A DNA stretch of 64,000 bases from CAJQQK01 sp963696075 (GTDB taxonomy: Bacteria > Pseudomonadota > Alphaproteobacteria > Rhizobiales > Hyphomicrobiaceae), in contig CAVOJD010000030.1 in the NCBI GenBank assembly GCA_963696075.1, forward strand, positions 148,374 to 212,373, written 5' to 3'. Below the pieces are notes generated by a model. That model did no database searches and had not been told where the DNA came from. It saw only the letters and a list, made by a program, of their open reading frames with translations. Below are positions 43,920-56,000 of this stretch, one piece after another (positions within the stretch are counted from its first letter, which is position 1; the number at the start of each line of letters is the position of its first letter). Position numbers and translations under genes: made by a program.

Positions 43920-45635
43920 ATGTCTGAACCGACAAAGTCGCCAGTTGCCGCCGCGGTTGCCCGGTGCAGGTCCGGCCTGTTCGGTGTGGGCCTTTTCAGC
44001 GCGCTGATGAACCTGTTGATGCTGACGGGTCCGTTTTTCATGATGCAGGTCTACGACCGCGTCTTGACCAGTCTCAGCCTGCCAACTCTGGTTGCGCTTT
44101 CGCTTATCGCCGTCGTGCTCTACCTGTTCTTCGGTGCGTTCGACTATATCCGCTCATTGTTGCTGACGCGGTTGTCGCATGCCTTCGATCGCGAGGTGGC
44201 GGGCTACGCGTTTCATGAAACCACCGAGCGCGGACAGGGTTCTAAAGGCGGTGGTTCGACACCCTCCCAGGATCTGCAACAAGTCCAGCAGTTCATCGCG
44301 AGTCCGGCACTTGCGACGGTGTTTGATACGCCCTGGTTCCCGATCTTCCTGGTCGTTGTTTTCCTGTTGCATCCGCTGTTGGGTGTCATCGCGCTTGGTG
44401 GTGCGATCGCGTTAGTCATCATTGCGGTTCTCAACCAGGTTTCGACCGCCGGGCTTTCCAGCCGATCGCGAGAGATCCTGGGGCGTGAAGACAGGTTGAT
44501 GCTTGCCAGTCGACGGCAAAGCGAGACGCTCTTGGCGATGGGCATGATGCCGGAGGTTTCGCAAGCGTGGCGGGGGGCGCGCGAAGAGCGCCTTGCGAGC
44601 CAGACGCGGGCCACAGACCGCCAGTCGATCTTTGCCTCTTCTTCAAAGACGCTGCGCCTGATCCTGCAATCTTCGATGCTTGGTGTTGGCGCCTACCTCG
44701 TGATTGGTGGTGAGCTCTCCGCCGGCGCCATGATTGCGGCTTCGATCATTTTCGCGCGAGCCCTGGCGCCGCTCGACCAATCGATTGCGCAGTGGCGCTC
44801 GATATCCGGCGCGCGATCAGCTTATGCCCGTCTCAAGGAATCAGCCGCCGGGTTCGTGCCAGCGCAGGTCGGCACTGCGCTCGAAATGCCGAAGAAAGAG
44901 ATTGTCGTGCGCGACCTTGCGGTGGCGACGCCTGACCGGTCCGCGATCATTACAGAAGATGCCTCGTTCAAGCTTGAGGCCGGGGATGCGCTCGGCATTA
45001 TCGGGCCGAGCGGGTGTGGGAAATCGACCCTGGTCAAAGGTCTTCTGGGGATCTGGCCGGTTGAGAGCGGGGACGTCCGGTTCGATGGTGCGACACTCGA
45101 CCAATGGCGGACCAGCGTGCGCGGCCGCATCGTCGGTTATCTGCCGCAGGATATCGAACTGTTTCCGGGAACGATTGCCCAGAACATCGCACGCTTCCGG
45201 CCCGATGCGTCTTCAAAGAGCATCCTCGATGCTGCTGAACTTGCCGATGTGCATAGCCTGATCGTGAGCAAGCCGGACGGCTTCGACACCGTTGTCGGGC
45301 CCGGTGCGCATGACCTCTCCGGTGGCGAACGCCAGCGCATAGCGTTGGCCCGCGCGGTCTATGGCCGCCCCTTCATCGTGGTTCTCGACGAGCCCAACGC
45401 GAGCATGGATGCGGTTGGCGAAAAGGCGCTTTCGAACACCATCAAGAAACTGCGCGAAGAAGGCTCGATCGTGATCGTGATCACGCATCGCACCGCCGTC
45501 CTGTCGCAGGTCAACAAACTCATGCAGATCGTCGAGGGCCGAATTGTTGCGTTCGGTGAAACCAAAGGCGTCCTCACCGAAATGCGTGCGGGCAGAAAAG
45601 CGCAAGTCGCAGGGAAGTTCCGTGTTGTCGATTAA
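43920..45635 (+). CDS. T1SS permease/ATPase (PrtD-like ABC exporter), second copy
   Basis: The 571-residue half-transporter has six transmembrane helices (FSALMNLLMLTGPFFMMQVYD onward) and a nucleotide-binding domain: Walker A GPSGCGKSTL, signature LSGGERQRIALA and Walker B FIVVLDEPNASMD. It lacks a C39 peptidase domain. The adaptor gene starts inside its 3' end, and the giant mosaic gene follows, so it is the probable exporter of that protein. It is a close paralogue of the exporter at 24538-26283. Confidence 0.93.
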   Translation: MSEPTKSPVAAAVARCRSGLFGVGLFSALMNLLMLTGPFFMMQVYDRVLTSLSLPTLVALSLIAVVLYLFFGAFDYIRSLLLTRLSHAFDREVAGYAFHETTERGQGSKGGGSTPSQDLQQVQQFIASPALATVFDTPWFPIFLVVVFLLHPLLGVIALGGAIALVIIAVLNQVSTAGLSSRSREILGREDRLMLASRRQSETLLAMGMMPEVSQAWRGAREERLASQTRATDRQSIFASSSKTLRLILQSSMLGVGAYLVIGGELSAGAMIAASIIFARALAPLDQSIAQWRSISGARSAYARLKESAAGFVPAQVGTALEMPKKEIVVRDLAVATPDRSAIITEDASFKLEAGDALGIIGPSGCGKSTLVKGLLGIWPVESGDVRFDGATLDQWRTSVRGRIVGYLPQDIELFPGTIAQNIARFRPDASSKSILDAAELADVHSLIVSKPDGFDTVVGPGAHDLSGGERQRIALARAVYGRPFIVVLDEPNASMDAVGEKALSNTIKKLREEGSIVIVITHRTAVLSQVNKLMQIVEGRIVAFGETKGVLTEMRAGRKAQVAGKFRVVD

Positions 45636-46938
45636 GTCAGATAAACAGCTCGATAACTCGATCTCGCTCATTGCGCTCTGGGGTGCGACGGTGGCGATGG
45701 TTCTGGTGTTCGGCCTTGGCGGCTGGTCGGCCATGACCTGGATTGAGAGCGCGGTCATTGCGCCGGCACAGGTCGTTGTCGAGTCATCGAAGAAGCAGGT
45801 GCAGCCGGACACTGCCGGCGTCGTCGCCGAGATCAAGATCCGTGAAGGTGATCTCGTAAAGTCTGGTGATCTGCTGTTCCGGCTCGATGGGAAGCAGTTG
45901 GCGGCGGAGATAGCCGCGCTCTCCAAGAGACGGTTCGATTATTCAGTTCGCCGGCTGCGGCTGAGCGCAGAACGGGAAGGCCGGGCCGAGCTGGAGTTGC
46001 CGACCGAATTGCGTCGCGCGGCCGGCAAAAACCCTGAGTTGACCGAGATCGTCGACACGCAGCAAATGTTGCTGGCGGCAAAACTCACGCAACGTCAAGG
46101 GCGCCGCGAGCAGCTTGGCCAGCGCATCGAGCAGTTAAAGGGCGAGATTGATGGCCTGAAAAAAATCCGTGCTGCTACTCAGGAAGAACTCGATCTGTTT
46201 GACGAAGAACTCGCCTCGTTGACCAGCTTGCGCGAGCTTCAGTTGGTAAATGTGTCGCGCTATAACGCGCTGCGACGGGCCTCGGCTCAGAAGCGCGGTG
46301 TTCTCGGCCAGACCAATGCGGATATCGCGCGCACGGAAGGCAAGATCAGCGAAACCAAGCTGCAGATCATCGATCTTACGACGAGTGCCAACAGCGAGAT
46401 ATTGAAGGAACTCGAGGGGCTCGAAGCGGAGCTGGCGCAGCTTTCAGAAAGTCTGCGCTCGGCCCAAGACAGGCGTGACAAGCTAGAGATCCGCGCGAGT
46501 GATTCCGGCCATATCCACGAACTCGTCATGCACACCATCGGTGGGGTCGTCAAACCGGGTGACACACTGGCGTTCATCGTGCCGTCGCAATCAAAGCTGG
46601 TTGTTGATGCCAACGTGCAGACGATCGACCGCGATCAGATCTATCCCGGCATGTCGGCGCGCGTCAGGTTCACGGCTTTCAGCCAAAGAACGACACCGGA
46701 ACTGTTCGGCGAGATCCAACGCGTCGCATCCGATCAGTCGGGTGGTCAGGACGGCAGGCCGGCCTATTACGCGGTGCGCATCGCGCTCTCGCACAAGGAA
46801 GTCGAGCGTCTTGGCACACTCGAGATTGTTCCGGGAATGCCGGCTGAAGTCATGATGACGGCAAAGCCGCGCACCGTTCTCAGCTACCTCATGAAACCTG
46901 TAACCGACCAATTCAACCGGGCGTTCCGCGATGAGTGA
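45622..46938 (+). CDS. T1SS periplasmic adaptor (HlyD/PrtE family), second copy
   Basis: The 438-residue adaptor has one transmembrane helix (about 20-40, LWGATVAMVLVFGLGGW) and a lipoyl-like hairpin (VVAEIKIREGDLVKSGDLLFRLDG). A long coiled coil (about 85-280) and the HlyD end block (TTPELFGEIQRVASDQSGG, IVPGMPAEVMM) follow. The start is placed at GTG 45622 behind AGGGAAG, overlapping the exporter stop by 14 nt. The giant gene begins 67 nt later. Confidence 0.92.
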   Translation: MLSIKSDKQLDNSISLIALWGATVAMVLVFGLGGWSAMTWIESAVIAPAQVVVESSKKQVQPDTAGVVAEIKIREGDLVKSGDLLFRLDGKQLAAEIAALSKRRFDYSVRRLRLSAEREGRAELELPTELRRAAGKNPELTEIVDTQQMLLAAKLTQRQGRREQLGQRIEQLKGEIDGLKKIRAATQEELDLFDEELASLTSLRELQLVNVSRYNALRRASAQKRGVLGQTNADIARTEGKISETKLQIIDLTTSANSEILKELEGLEAELAQLSESLRSAQDRRDKLEIRASDSGHIHELVMHTIGGVVKPGDTLAFIVPSQSKLVVDANVQTIDRDQIYPGMSARVRFTAFSQRTTPELFGEIQRVASDQSGGQDGRPAYYAVRIALSHKEVERLGTLEIVPGMPAEVMMTAKPRTVLSYLMKPVTDQFNRAFRDE

Positions 46939-47005
46939 CGCCTGGTCGACCTAAGCATCGAAGACTTCGAGAATTCCGACTTTCAGCGCCAGGAGTGCCA
47001 TTTCA

Positions 47006-50000
47006 ATGTTTGAGACACTTTACTTCCAGGTCGAGGATACTGCCCAGGCCACGATACTGGACGACGATAACGGCACGATCGCGCGCACGCAGAGCGAGAA
47101 CCAGGAAAAAGCCGGAATCAACAATCCGGATCAACCTGGAACGGGTGACGATAACCCCGGACTGCCAGAGTTTGACCCCTATGGTATCCGGCCCGACTAT
47201 TCGGGCACGGGCTACGTCGATCTGGTCGGCGGGGCCGAAGACAAGCTATCGATTGACTTCGACGCACCGGCCGGGACCTACGACGTGACTGTTCGCGTGG
47301 CGGCGGACAGTGACCGTTCGATCTCCGTTGCCGTCGATGGCGGCACACCGAGCCCAGCCCAGGACGGCAATAGCGGCGAGTTCTATATTTGGACGGAACT
47401 GACGTTCACCGTCGAGGTGACAACAGCCGGCGCCCACACATTGGTCATTGCACAGACCACGAGTAATGGCCCAAACATTGATGCCGTTGCAATTTCCGAG
47501 GTCGGTGCCGACGTCAACTTCGCGGCGCCCGAGTTCACCAGTGCTGTCTCCTTCGACGTTGCCGAGAATACGAGCGACGTGGGCACGGTGACGACAAACG
47601 ATATCGACGGCGATGCAATCACCTACGCCATCGAAGGCGGCGACGATGCGGGTGCGTTCACGATCGACGGGACGACCGGCGCGCTTGCCTTTGGTTCGGC
47701 GCCGGACTTCGAGGCGCCGGGTGATGCGGGTGGTGACAACGTCTACAACGTCACCGTCGCCGCATTCGACGGCACCGATACGACCACGCAGGACATTGCC
47801 GTCACCGTCACGAATGTCGATGAGGCGCCGGTTCTGGCCGATGGGGTGACGCTCGATGATGTCACGACGGACGAGGGGACCGGGCAGACGGTTGATCTTG
47901 CCCCGCTCGGTGCAACCGATCCGGAAGGCCAGGCAATTACTTATGGCGTGCGGCTGCAGGACGGCAATCCGGCGCCTGCGGGCATCACGGTTGCCGGCAC
48001 GGAGTTGACGATTGCGGCGACGGTTCCGGCCGACACGTATGCACTGGACGTGTTTGCGAGTGATGGCGTCAATGAATCGCCTGTCGTCGCGCTCAACGTG
48101 ACGGTCGCAGAAGGCAATACCAACACGAACCCCGTTGCGAACGACGATAACGCGACGACGGCGATCAACGTGCCGGTCACGATCGACGTGCTGGCGAATG
48201 ATACTGATCTGGACGCGGATACTTTATCGATCGTTTCCTTCACGCAGGCCGCTAGCGGTGTCGTGTCCGAGAATCCTGATGGCACTCTGACCTATACGCC
48301 AAACGCTGGTTTCAACGGCGCTGATACGTTCACCTACACGGTGACCGATGGCAATGGCGGCACGGCAACCGCCAGCGTCGATGTCACCGTCAACGCGCCA
48401 TCCGATGCCGTCTTCAGGCAGCCGGGTGTGACCGTGTTCGATGGCAGTCGGGCCAACGTGATCAATCTCGCGCATACGCCGGAACTCGAGATCCCCGAAG
48501 GCACAATCGCGCTGTCGTTCAAAACCGACGCGGTCACCGGGCGGCAGGGCATTTTGACCAAGGACGCCGCAGACTTCCAGGGCGGTGGCAATCATTTCGC
48601 TCTCTACCTGGATGGCAGCACGCTGATTGCCCGGTTCGAGGATGGTGAGACCAGCGAGAACATGCGGTTTTCCGGCATCGAGGCCGGTGAGGAATATGAG
48701 GTTGCTGCGACGTTCGGTGCGGGCGGCGTCGAGCTCTTCGTCAATGGGCAGTCGATCCAATCTAATTCCGGCGTCACGATGTCGTGGGCGACCAATCAGG
48801 AGTATCTCCAGATTGGCGGCCTCGGCTGGGGTGGTCCGACGGGGTCGGACGGCTTTGGCTATCCGTTCAGCGGGGCGATTGCCGATGTCGAGATCTACGG
48901 GCAGGTCCTTGATGGCGATGCCATCGCGGCGCTGGCGCAGACGTCATCGCTCGATACGGGTGAAAACACCGACCCGGTTGCGAATGATGACACCGCGACG
49001 ACGGTGATTGATGCGCCGGTCACGATCGACGTGCTGGCGAATGATACTGATCTGGATGCGGATGCGCTGTCGATCGATTCATTCACGCAGGGCACCAGTG
49101 GTGTCGTGTCCGAGAATCCTGATGGCACTCTGACCTATACGCCAAACGCTGGTTTCAACGGCGCTGATACGTTCACCTACACGGTGACCGATGGCAATGG
49201 CGGCACGGCAACCGCCAGCGTCGATGTCACCGTCAACGCGCCATCCGATGCCGTCTTCAGGCAGCCGGGTGTGACCGTGTTCGATGGCAGTCGGGCCAAC
49301 GTGATCAATCTCGCGCATACGCCGGAACTCGAGATCCCCGAAGGCACAATCGCGCTGTCGTTCAAGACCGACGCGGTCACCGGGCGGCAGGGCATTTTGA
49401 CCAAGGACGCCGCAGACTTCCAGGGCGGTGGCAATCATTTCGCTCTCTACCTGGATGGCAGCACGCTGATTGCCCGGTTCGAGGATGGTGAGACCAGCGA
49501 GAACATGCGGTTTTCCGGCATCGAGGCCGGTGAGGAATATGAGGTTGCTGCGACGTTCGGTGCGGGCGGCGTCGAGCTCTTCGTCAATGGGCAGTCGATC
49601 CAATCTAATTCCGGCGTCACGATGTCGTGGGCGACCAATCAGGAGTATCTCCAGATTGGCGGCCTCGGCTGGGGTGGTCCGACGGGGTCGGACGGCTTTG
49701 GCTATCCGTTCAGCGGGGCGATTGCCGATGTCGAGATCTACGGGCAGGTCCTTGATGGCGATGCCATCGCGGCGCTGGCGCAGACGTCATCGCTCGATAC
49801 GGGTGAAAACACCGACCCGGTTGCGAATGATGACACCGCGACGACGGTGATTGATGCGCCGGTCACGATCGACGTGCTGGCGAATGATACTGATCTGGAT
49901 GCGGATGCGCTGTCGATCGATTCATTCACGCAGGGCACCAGTGGTGTCGTGTCCGAGAATCCTGATGGCACTCTGACCTATACGCCAAACGCTGGTTTCA

Positions 50001-53000
50001 ACGGCGCTGATACGTTCACCTACACGGTGACCGATGGCAATGGCGGCACGGCAACCGCCAGCGTCGATGTCACCGTCAACGCGCCATCCGATGCCGTCTT
50101 CAGGCAGCCGGGTGTGACCGTGTTCGATGGCAGTCGGGCCAACGTGATCAATCTCGCGCATACGCCGGAACTCGAGATCCCCGAAGGCACAATCGCGCTG
50201 TCGTTCAAGACCGACGCGGTCACCGGGCGGCAGGGCATTTTGACCAAGGACGCCGCAGACTTCCAGGGCGGTGGCAATCATTTCGCTCTCTACCTGGATG
50301 GCAGCACGCTGATTGCCCGGTTCGAGGATGGTGAGACCAGCGAGAACATGCGGTTTTCCGGCATCGAGGCCGGTGAGGAATATGAGGTTGCTGCGACGTT
50401 CGGTGCGGGCGGCGTCGAGCTCTTCGTCAATGGGCAGTCGATCCAATCTAACTCCGGCGTCACGATGTCGTGGGAGACCAATCAGGAGTACCTCCAGATT
50501 GGCGGCCTCGGCTGGGGTGGTCCGACGGGGTCGGACGGCTTTGGCTATCCGTTCAGCGGTGAGATTGCCGATGTCGAGATCTACGGGCAGGTCCTTGATG
50601 GCGATGCCATCGCGGCGCTGGCGCAGACGTCAAGTATTGGTGGCGGTGGCAATACAGCGCCGGAGATCACCAGCGGCGACGCCTTCGATGTCGCTGAAAA
50701 TACGACCGTCGTTGCCACGGTTACGGCCGATGACCTCGATGGCGATACGATCACGTATGCCATTGATGGCGGGGCGGATGCGGGCGCTTTCACGATTGAT
50801 GGCGCCACAGGTGCGCTTGCCTTTGTTTCGGCGCCGGACTTCGAGGTGCCGGGCGATGACGGTGGTGACAATGTCTACAACGTCACCGTCTCTGCATTCG
50901 ATGGCACCGATACGACCACGCAGGACATTGCCGTCACCGTCACGGATATTGATGAGATTGGCAATACAGCGCCGGAGATCACCAGCGGCAACGCCTTCGA
51001 TGTCGCTGAAAATACGACCGTCGTTGCCACGGTTACGGCCGATGACCTCGATGGCGATACGATCACGTATGCCATTGATGGCGGGGCGGATGCGGGCGCT
51101 TTCACGATTGATGGCGCCACAGGTGCGCTTGCCTTTGTTTCGGCGCCGGACTTCGAGGTGCCGGGCGATGACGGTGGTGACAATGTCTACAACGTCACCG
51201 TCTCTGCATTCGATGGCACCGATACGACCACGCAGGACATTGCCGTCACCGTCACGGATATTGATGAGATTGGCAATACAGCGCCGGAGATCACCAGCGG
51301 CAACGCCTTCGATGTCCCTGAAAACACGACCGACGTTGCCACGGTTACGGCCGATGACCTCGATGGCGACACGATCACGTATGCCATTGATGGCGGGGCG
51401 GATGCGGGCGCTTTCACGATTGATGGCGCCACAGGTGCGCTTGCCTTTGTTTCGGCGCCGGACTTCGAGGCGCCGGGTGATGCGGGTGGTGACAACGTCT
51501 ACAACGTTACCGTCGCCGCATTCGACGGCACCGATACGACCACGCAGGACATTGCCGTCACCGTCACGGATATTGATGAGATTGGCAATACAGCGCCGGA
51601 GATCACCAGCGGCGACGCCTTCGATGTCGCTGAAAATACGACCGTCGTTGCCACGGTTACGGCCGATGACCTCGATGGCGATACGATCACGTATGCCATT
51701 GATGGCGGGGCGGATGCGGGCGCTTTCACGATTGATGGCGCCACAGGTGCGCTTGCCTTTGTTTCGGCGCCGGACTTCGAGGTGCCGGGCGATGACGGTG
51801 GTGACAATGTCTACAACGTCACCGTCTCTGCATTCGATGGCACCGATACGACCACGCAGGACATTGCCGTCACCGTCACGGATATTGATGAGATTGGCAA
51901 TACAGCGCCGGAGATCACTAGCGGCGACGCCTTCGATGTCGCTGAAAATACGACCGACGTTGCCACGGTTACGGCTGATGACCTCGATGGCGACACGATC
52001 ACGTATGCCATTGATGGCGGGGCCGATGCGGGCGCTTTCACGATTGATGGCGCCACAGGCGCGCTTGCCTTCAGCTCGGCGCCGGACTTCGAGGTGCCGG
52101 GTGATGACGGTGGTGACAATGTCTACAACGTTACCGTTTCTGCGACTGATGGCATTGAGACGACCACACAAGAGATCGCCGTCACGGTCACGAACGTCGA
52201 TGAGGCGCCGGTTCTGGCCGATGGTGTGACGCTCGATGATGTCACGACGGACGAGGGGACCGGGCAGACGGTTGATCTTGCCCCGCTCGGTGCAACCGAT
52301 CCGGAAGGCCAGGCGATTACGTATGGCGTGCGGCTGCAGGACGGCAATCCGGCGCCTGCGGGCATCACGGTTGCCGGCACGCAGTTGACGATTGCGGACA
52401 CGGTTCCGGCCGACACGTATGCACTGGAAGTGTTCGCGAGTGATGGCGTCAATGAATCCTCCACCGTTGCACTCAACGTCACGGTCAATGACGCCAAGTC
52501 GCGACCATTCGAGACGATCTACATCCAAGGCGAAGAAATCGTCGATGTGATCGACGTTGTGAGCCTGGCGCGGACACAGACCGAGAATCAGGAACGGGAC
52601 GGCGTCAATGGCGGGCCGGTTCAAAACAATCCAGGCTTGCCCGATTTTGACATTTATGGATTGCGGCCCGGTTACACCGGGGATGGCTATCTGGATATCA
52701 ATGGTCTCAGCGGTGACAAGGCAACGATCACGTTCGATGGACCTGCGGGTTCCTATGACATCACTTTCCGGCTCGCTAACGGCGCTGACAGCCGGCCGCT
52801 GGCGCTTCGCGTCGAGGGCAATACGACGGCGGCGCAAACGACCGATACCGGAGGTTGGGGCAACTGGCAGGAACGCACATTCACCGTCGAAGTCACTGGT
52901 AGTGGTCCGCATGTCGTCACGATTGTTCAGACGACAGGTGGTGCTCCAAACATCGATGCGGTTGCAATTTCTCAGGCCGGGCAATCGGTCGACTTCGGTG

Positions 53001-56000
53001 CGCCGACCTTTACGTCCAGTGCCGTCGCGGCTGTGGACGAGAACCTGTCTGACGTTCAGGTGGTCGCGTCGGAAGGCTTCGAAGGTGTGGTAGCCTACAG
53101 CGTTGTTGGTGGTGCGGATGCCGCCGCGTTCACGATTGATGGCTCGACCGGCGCATTGTCGCTGGTGGCACCGGGTGATTTCGAGAACCCCGCGGACGCT
53201 GACACGAGCAACGACTACGAAGTGGTCGTCGCGGCCACAGACGGCACGCTTACGGCATTGCAGACCGTCATCGTCACTGTTGGTGATGTCGATGAGGCGC
53301 CGGTTCTGGCCGATGGCGTGACGCTCGGTGATGTCACGACGGACGAGGGGACCGGGCAGACGGTTGATCTTGCCCCGCTCGGTGCGACCGATCCGGAAGG
53401 CCAGGCGGTCACCTATGGCGTGCGGCTGCAGGACGGCAATCCGGCGCCTGCGGGCATCACGGTTGCCGGCACGGAGTTGACGATTGCGGCTACGGTTTCG
53501 GCCGACACGTATGCGCTGGAAGTGTTTGCGAGTGATGGCGTCAACGAGTCGCCCGCGGTCGCGCTGAACGTGACCGTCGCAGAAGCTGATCTGGTGCCAT
53601 CCGATTTCTCTGTCTCGTATCAGACGGAAGATGCTGCGGTGATTACCGATACGGGTGCAGCCGACATGTTGCACCGTGTGTTCGATGACCCCTCGACCGG
53701 GGAAGGCGGCAACAACAAGGACCGCTTTGGAAATTGGGATGGCTACGAAGGGCGTGGCTACACTGATTTCGGCGAAGACGCGGGTGATCTATTTACAATC
53801 GACGTCGAAGTGCCGGTTGCTGGCACGTATGCGCTTCACACGCGCTATGCGAATGGTAGCGGTTCAGCGCCGAACCGACTGATCGACATCTCGGTCGGCG
53901 GTGAGACACAGACGGTCAACTTCAATCGCGAAGGTACGGCGACTTGGACGGATTGGAACGTCAAGCGGATTGATGTCGTTCTCGAGGCCGGCGTTAATAC
54001 GCTGACTTACGCTATCAATCCGACACAAAGCCCGGTCACCGGGCCGAATATTGATGCCATCGCACTGACCGCCGTTACGGGCACGCCCAATTTCGACGCC
54101 GGAAATACCGCGCCTGCGTTCTTCTCGTCCGCCGACATTTCTGTTCAAGAAAACACGACGGATGTCGGGACGGTTGTGGCGGACGATGTTGACATCGACG
54201 ATGGCGGCGCAGGTGACACGCTCACGTATGCCATCGCCGGCGGAGACGATGCGGGTGCGTTCACGATCGACAGCGCCACGGGTGCGCTCTCATTCACCGC
54301 TGCGCCGGACTTCGAGGCGCCGGGTGATGCGGGTGGTGACAACGTCTACAACGTGACCGTTTCTGTGACTGATGGTACCGATACGACCACGCAGGACATT
54401 GCCGTCACCGTCACCGATGTCGATGAGACCGTGCCGCAGCCGGAGATTGCCCAGATCCTGGTGCAGGCCGAAGCGGGTGTGATCACGGATGCCGCCGGGA
54501 ATCCGATTCCACAAGGTGGGGCGAACACCCAGGTGCGCGACGCCGACAACCCGGAAAATAGCGGCAACCGTCCGGACTTCACCGGCACCGGCTACCTCGA
54601 TTTCGGGTCGACGCCCGGCGACAAGTCGACCGTGACCTTGAACGTTGCCGAGGCCGGCGAGTACCAACTCAACGTGCGCTATGCCTCCAACACGGACCGG
54701 CCGCTGACGCTTGCCGTCAACGGTGTCGATGACCCTGTCGCTATGGCGTTCCTGAGCACCGATCCCGATGGTCCTGGCAGCGGCACCGAGGAGGGCTTCG
54801 ACCACTGGGAAGTCGAGACGCGTACGGTTGTGCTGGCCGCTGGCGACAATACGATTTCGCTGGCGATCCCTGCTGGTGCAAACACCGGACCCAATGTCGA
54901 TGCGATCGCGCTGACGACGGTCGGGGCGAGTGCGAACTTCGCAGCGCCGGAGATCACCAGCGCTGATGCCTTTGATGTCCCTGAAAACTCGACTGACGTT
55001 GCCACGGTTACGGCCGATGATCTCGATGGCGATACGGTCACGTACGCCATCGATGGTGGGGCGGATCAGGCCGCGTTCACGATCGACGGGACGACCGGCG
55101 CGCTTGCCTTTGTTTCGGCGCCGGACTTCGAGGTGCCGGGTGATGCGGGCGGTGACAACGTCTACAACGTCACCGTTTCTGCGACTGATGGCATTGAAAC
55201 GTCCACACAGGACATTGCCGTCACCGTCACGGATGTCGATGAGACTGGATCCTTCCAGCCGATTGAACTGCAACCGAGCGACGACATCATTACGTTGTCG
55301 GACAGCCCGGATGGTGATGCGACGGTCACGTTCCATCGGGATAACGACGATCCGGCTGATGCCGAGAATTCGAACGACGGCACGATTTTGGATGAGTTTG
55401 GTCTGCGCGCCGGGTATTCCGGCAATGGCTATCTGGATTTCGGTGACGATCCCGGCGACACCGCATTGTTCACGTTCACGGTCCCGACGGCCGGGGACTA
55501 TGACCTCAACATCCGCTATGCCTCGCAGGATGTGGGTGGCAATGCGCGCGTGCTCGATCTTTCGATCAATGATGGGGCACCGACAACCACGACGTTCCCG
55601 TCAACAGGTCCCGGCAGCGGGCCTGCCGAACTGCAAGGCTTCAATGTCTGGGAGTTCCTGACCCAGACCGTGTCGCTGCAGGCCGGTGAAAATACGGTCG
55701 CGCTGACGATGGCGCCGGGCACGAACGCCGGGCCAAATGTTGATCGCGTCGAAATCACGGAAGCCGGCACGGGGCCGATCGACCGCTCCGCTGACGAAGA
55801 TGGCAATTACGCCGTTACTGCGACCGAGACGACGGTCGACGAGAGCGACCTTGGCGCCGTTGAATACCGTCTGAGCGGTGTCGATGCCGATATCGAAACG
55901 TTTGAAGTCTCGCTGGACGGTGGTGCGACCTTTGCAGACGTGGCGCCAACGCCGGACGGTGCCGACTTCCTGGTGTCGCTCGACCTGACGAGTTTTGCCG

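Noticed and set aside
50651..52204. Direct repeats as a CRISPR array
   Set aside because: Units are 312 nt, in frame and without spacers; they encode cadherin-like domains.
50313..52229. 638-codon plus-strand frame in another phase
   Set aside because: It is a shadow frame of the cadherin repeats, Arg/Ser-rich, low-complexity and without a ribosome-binding site.
50630..53674. 1,014-codon minus-strand open frame
   Set aside because: It is antisense to the repeat-rich giant gene; repetition keeps the shadow frame open. It has no protein-family features.
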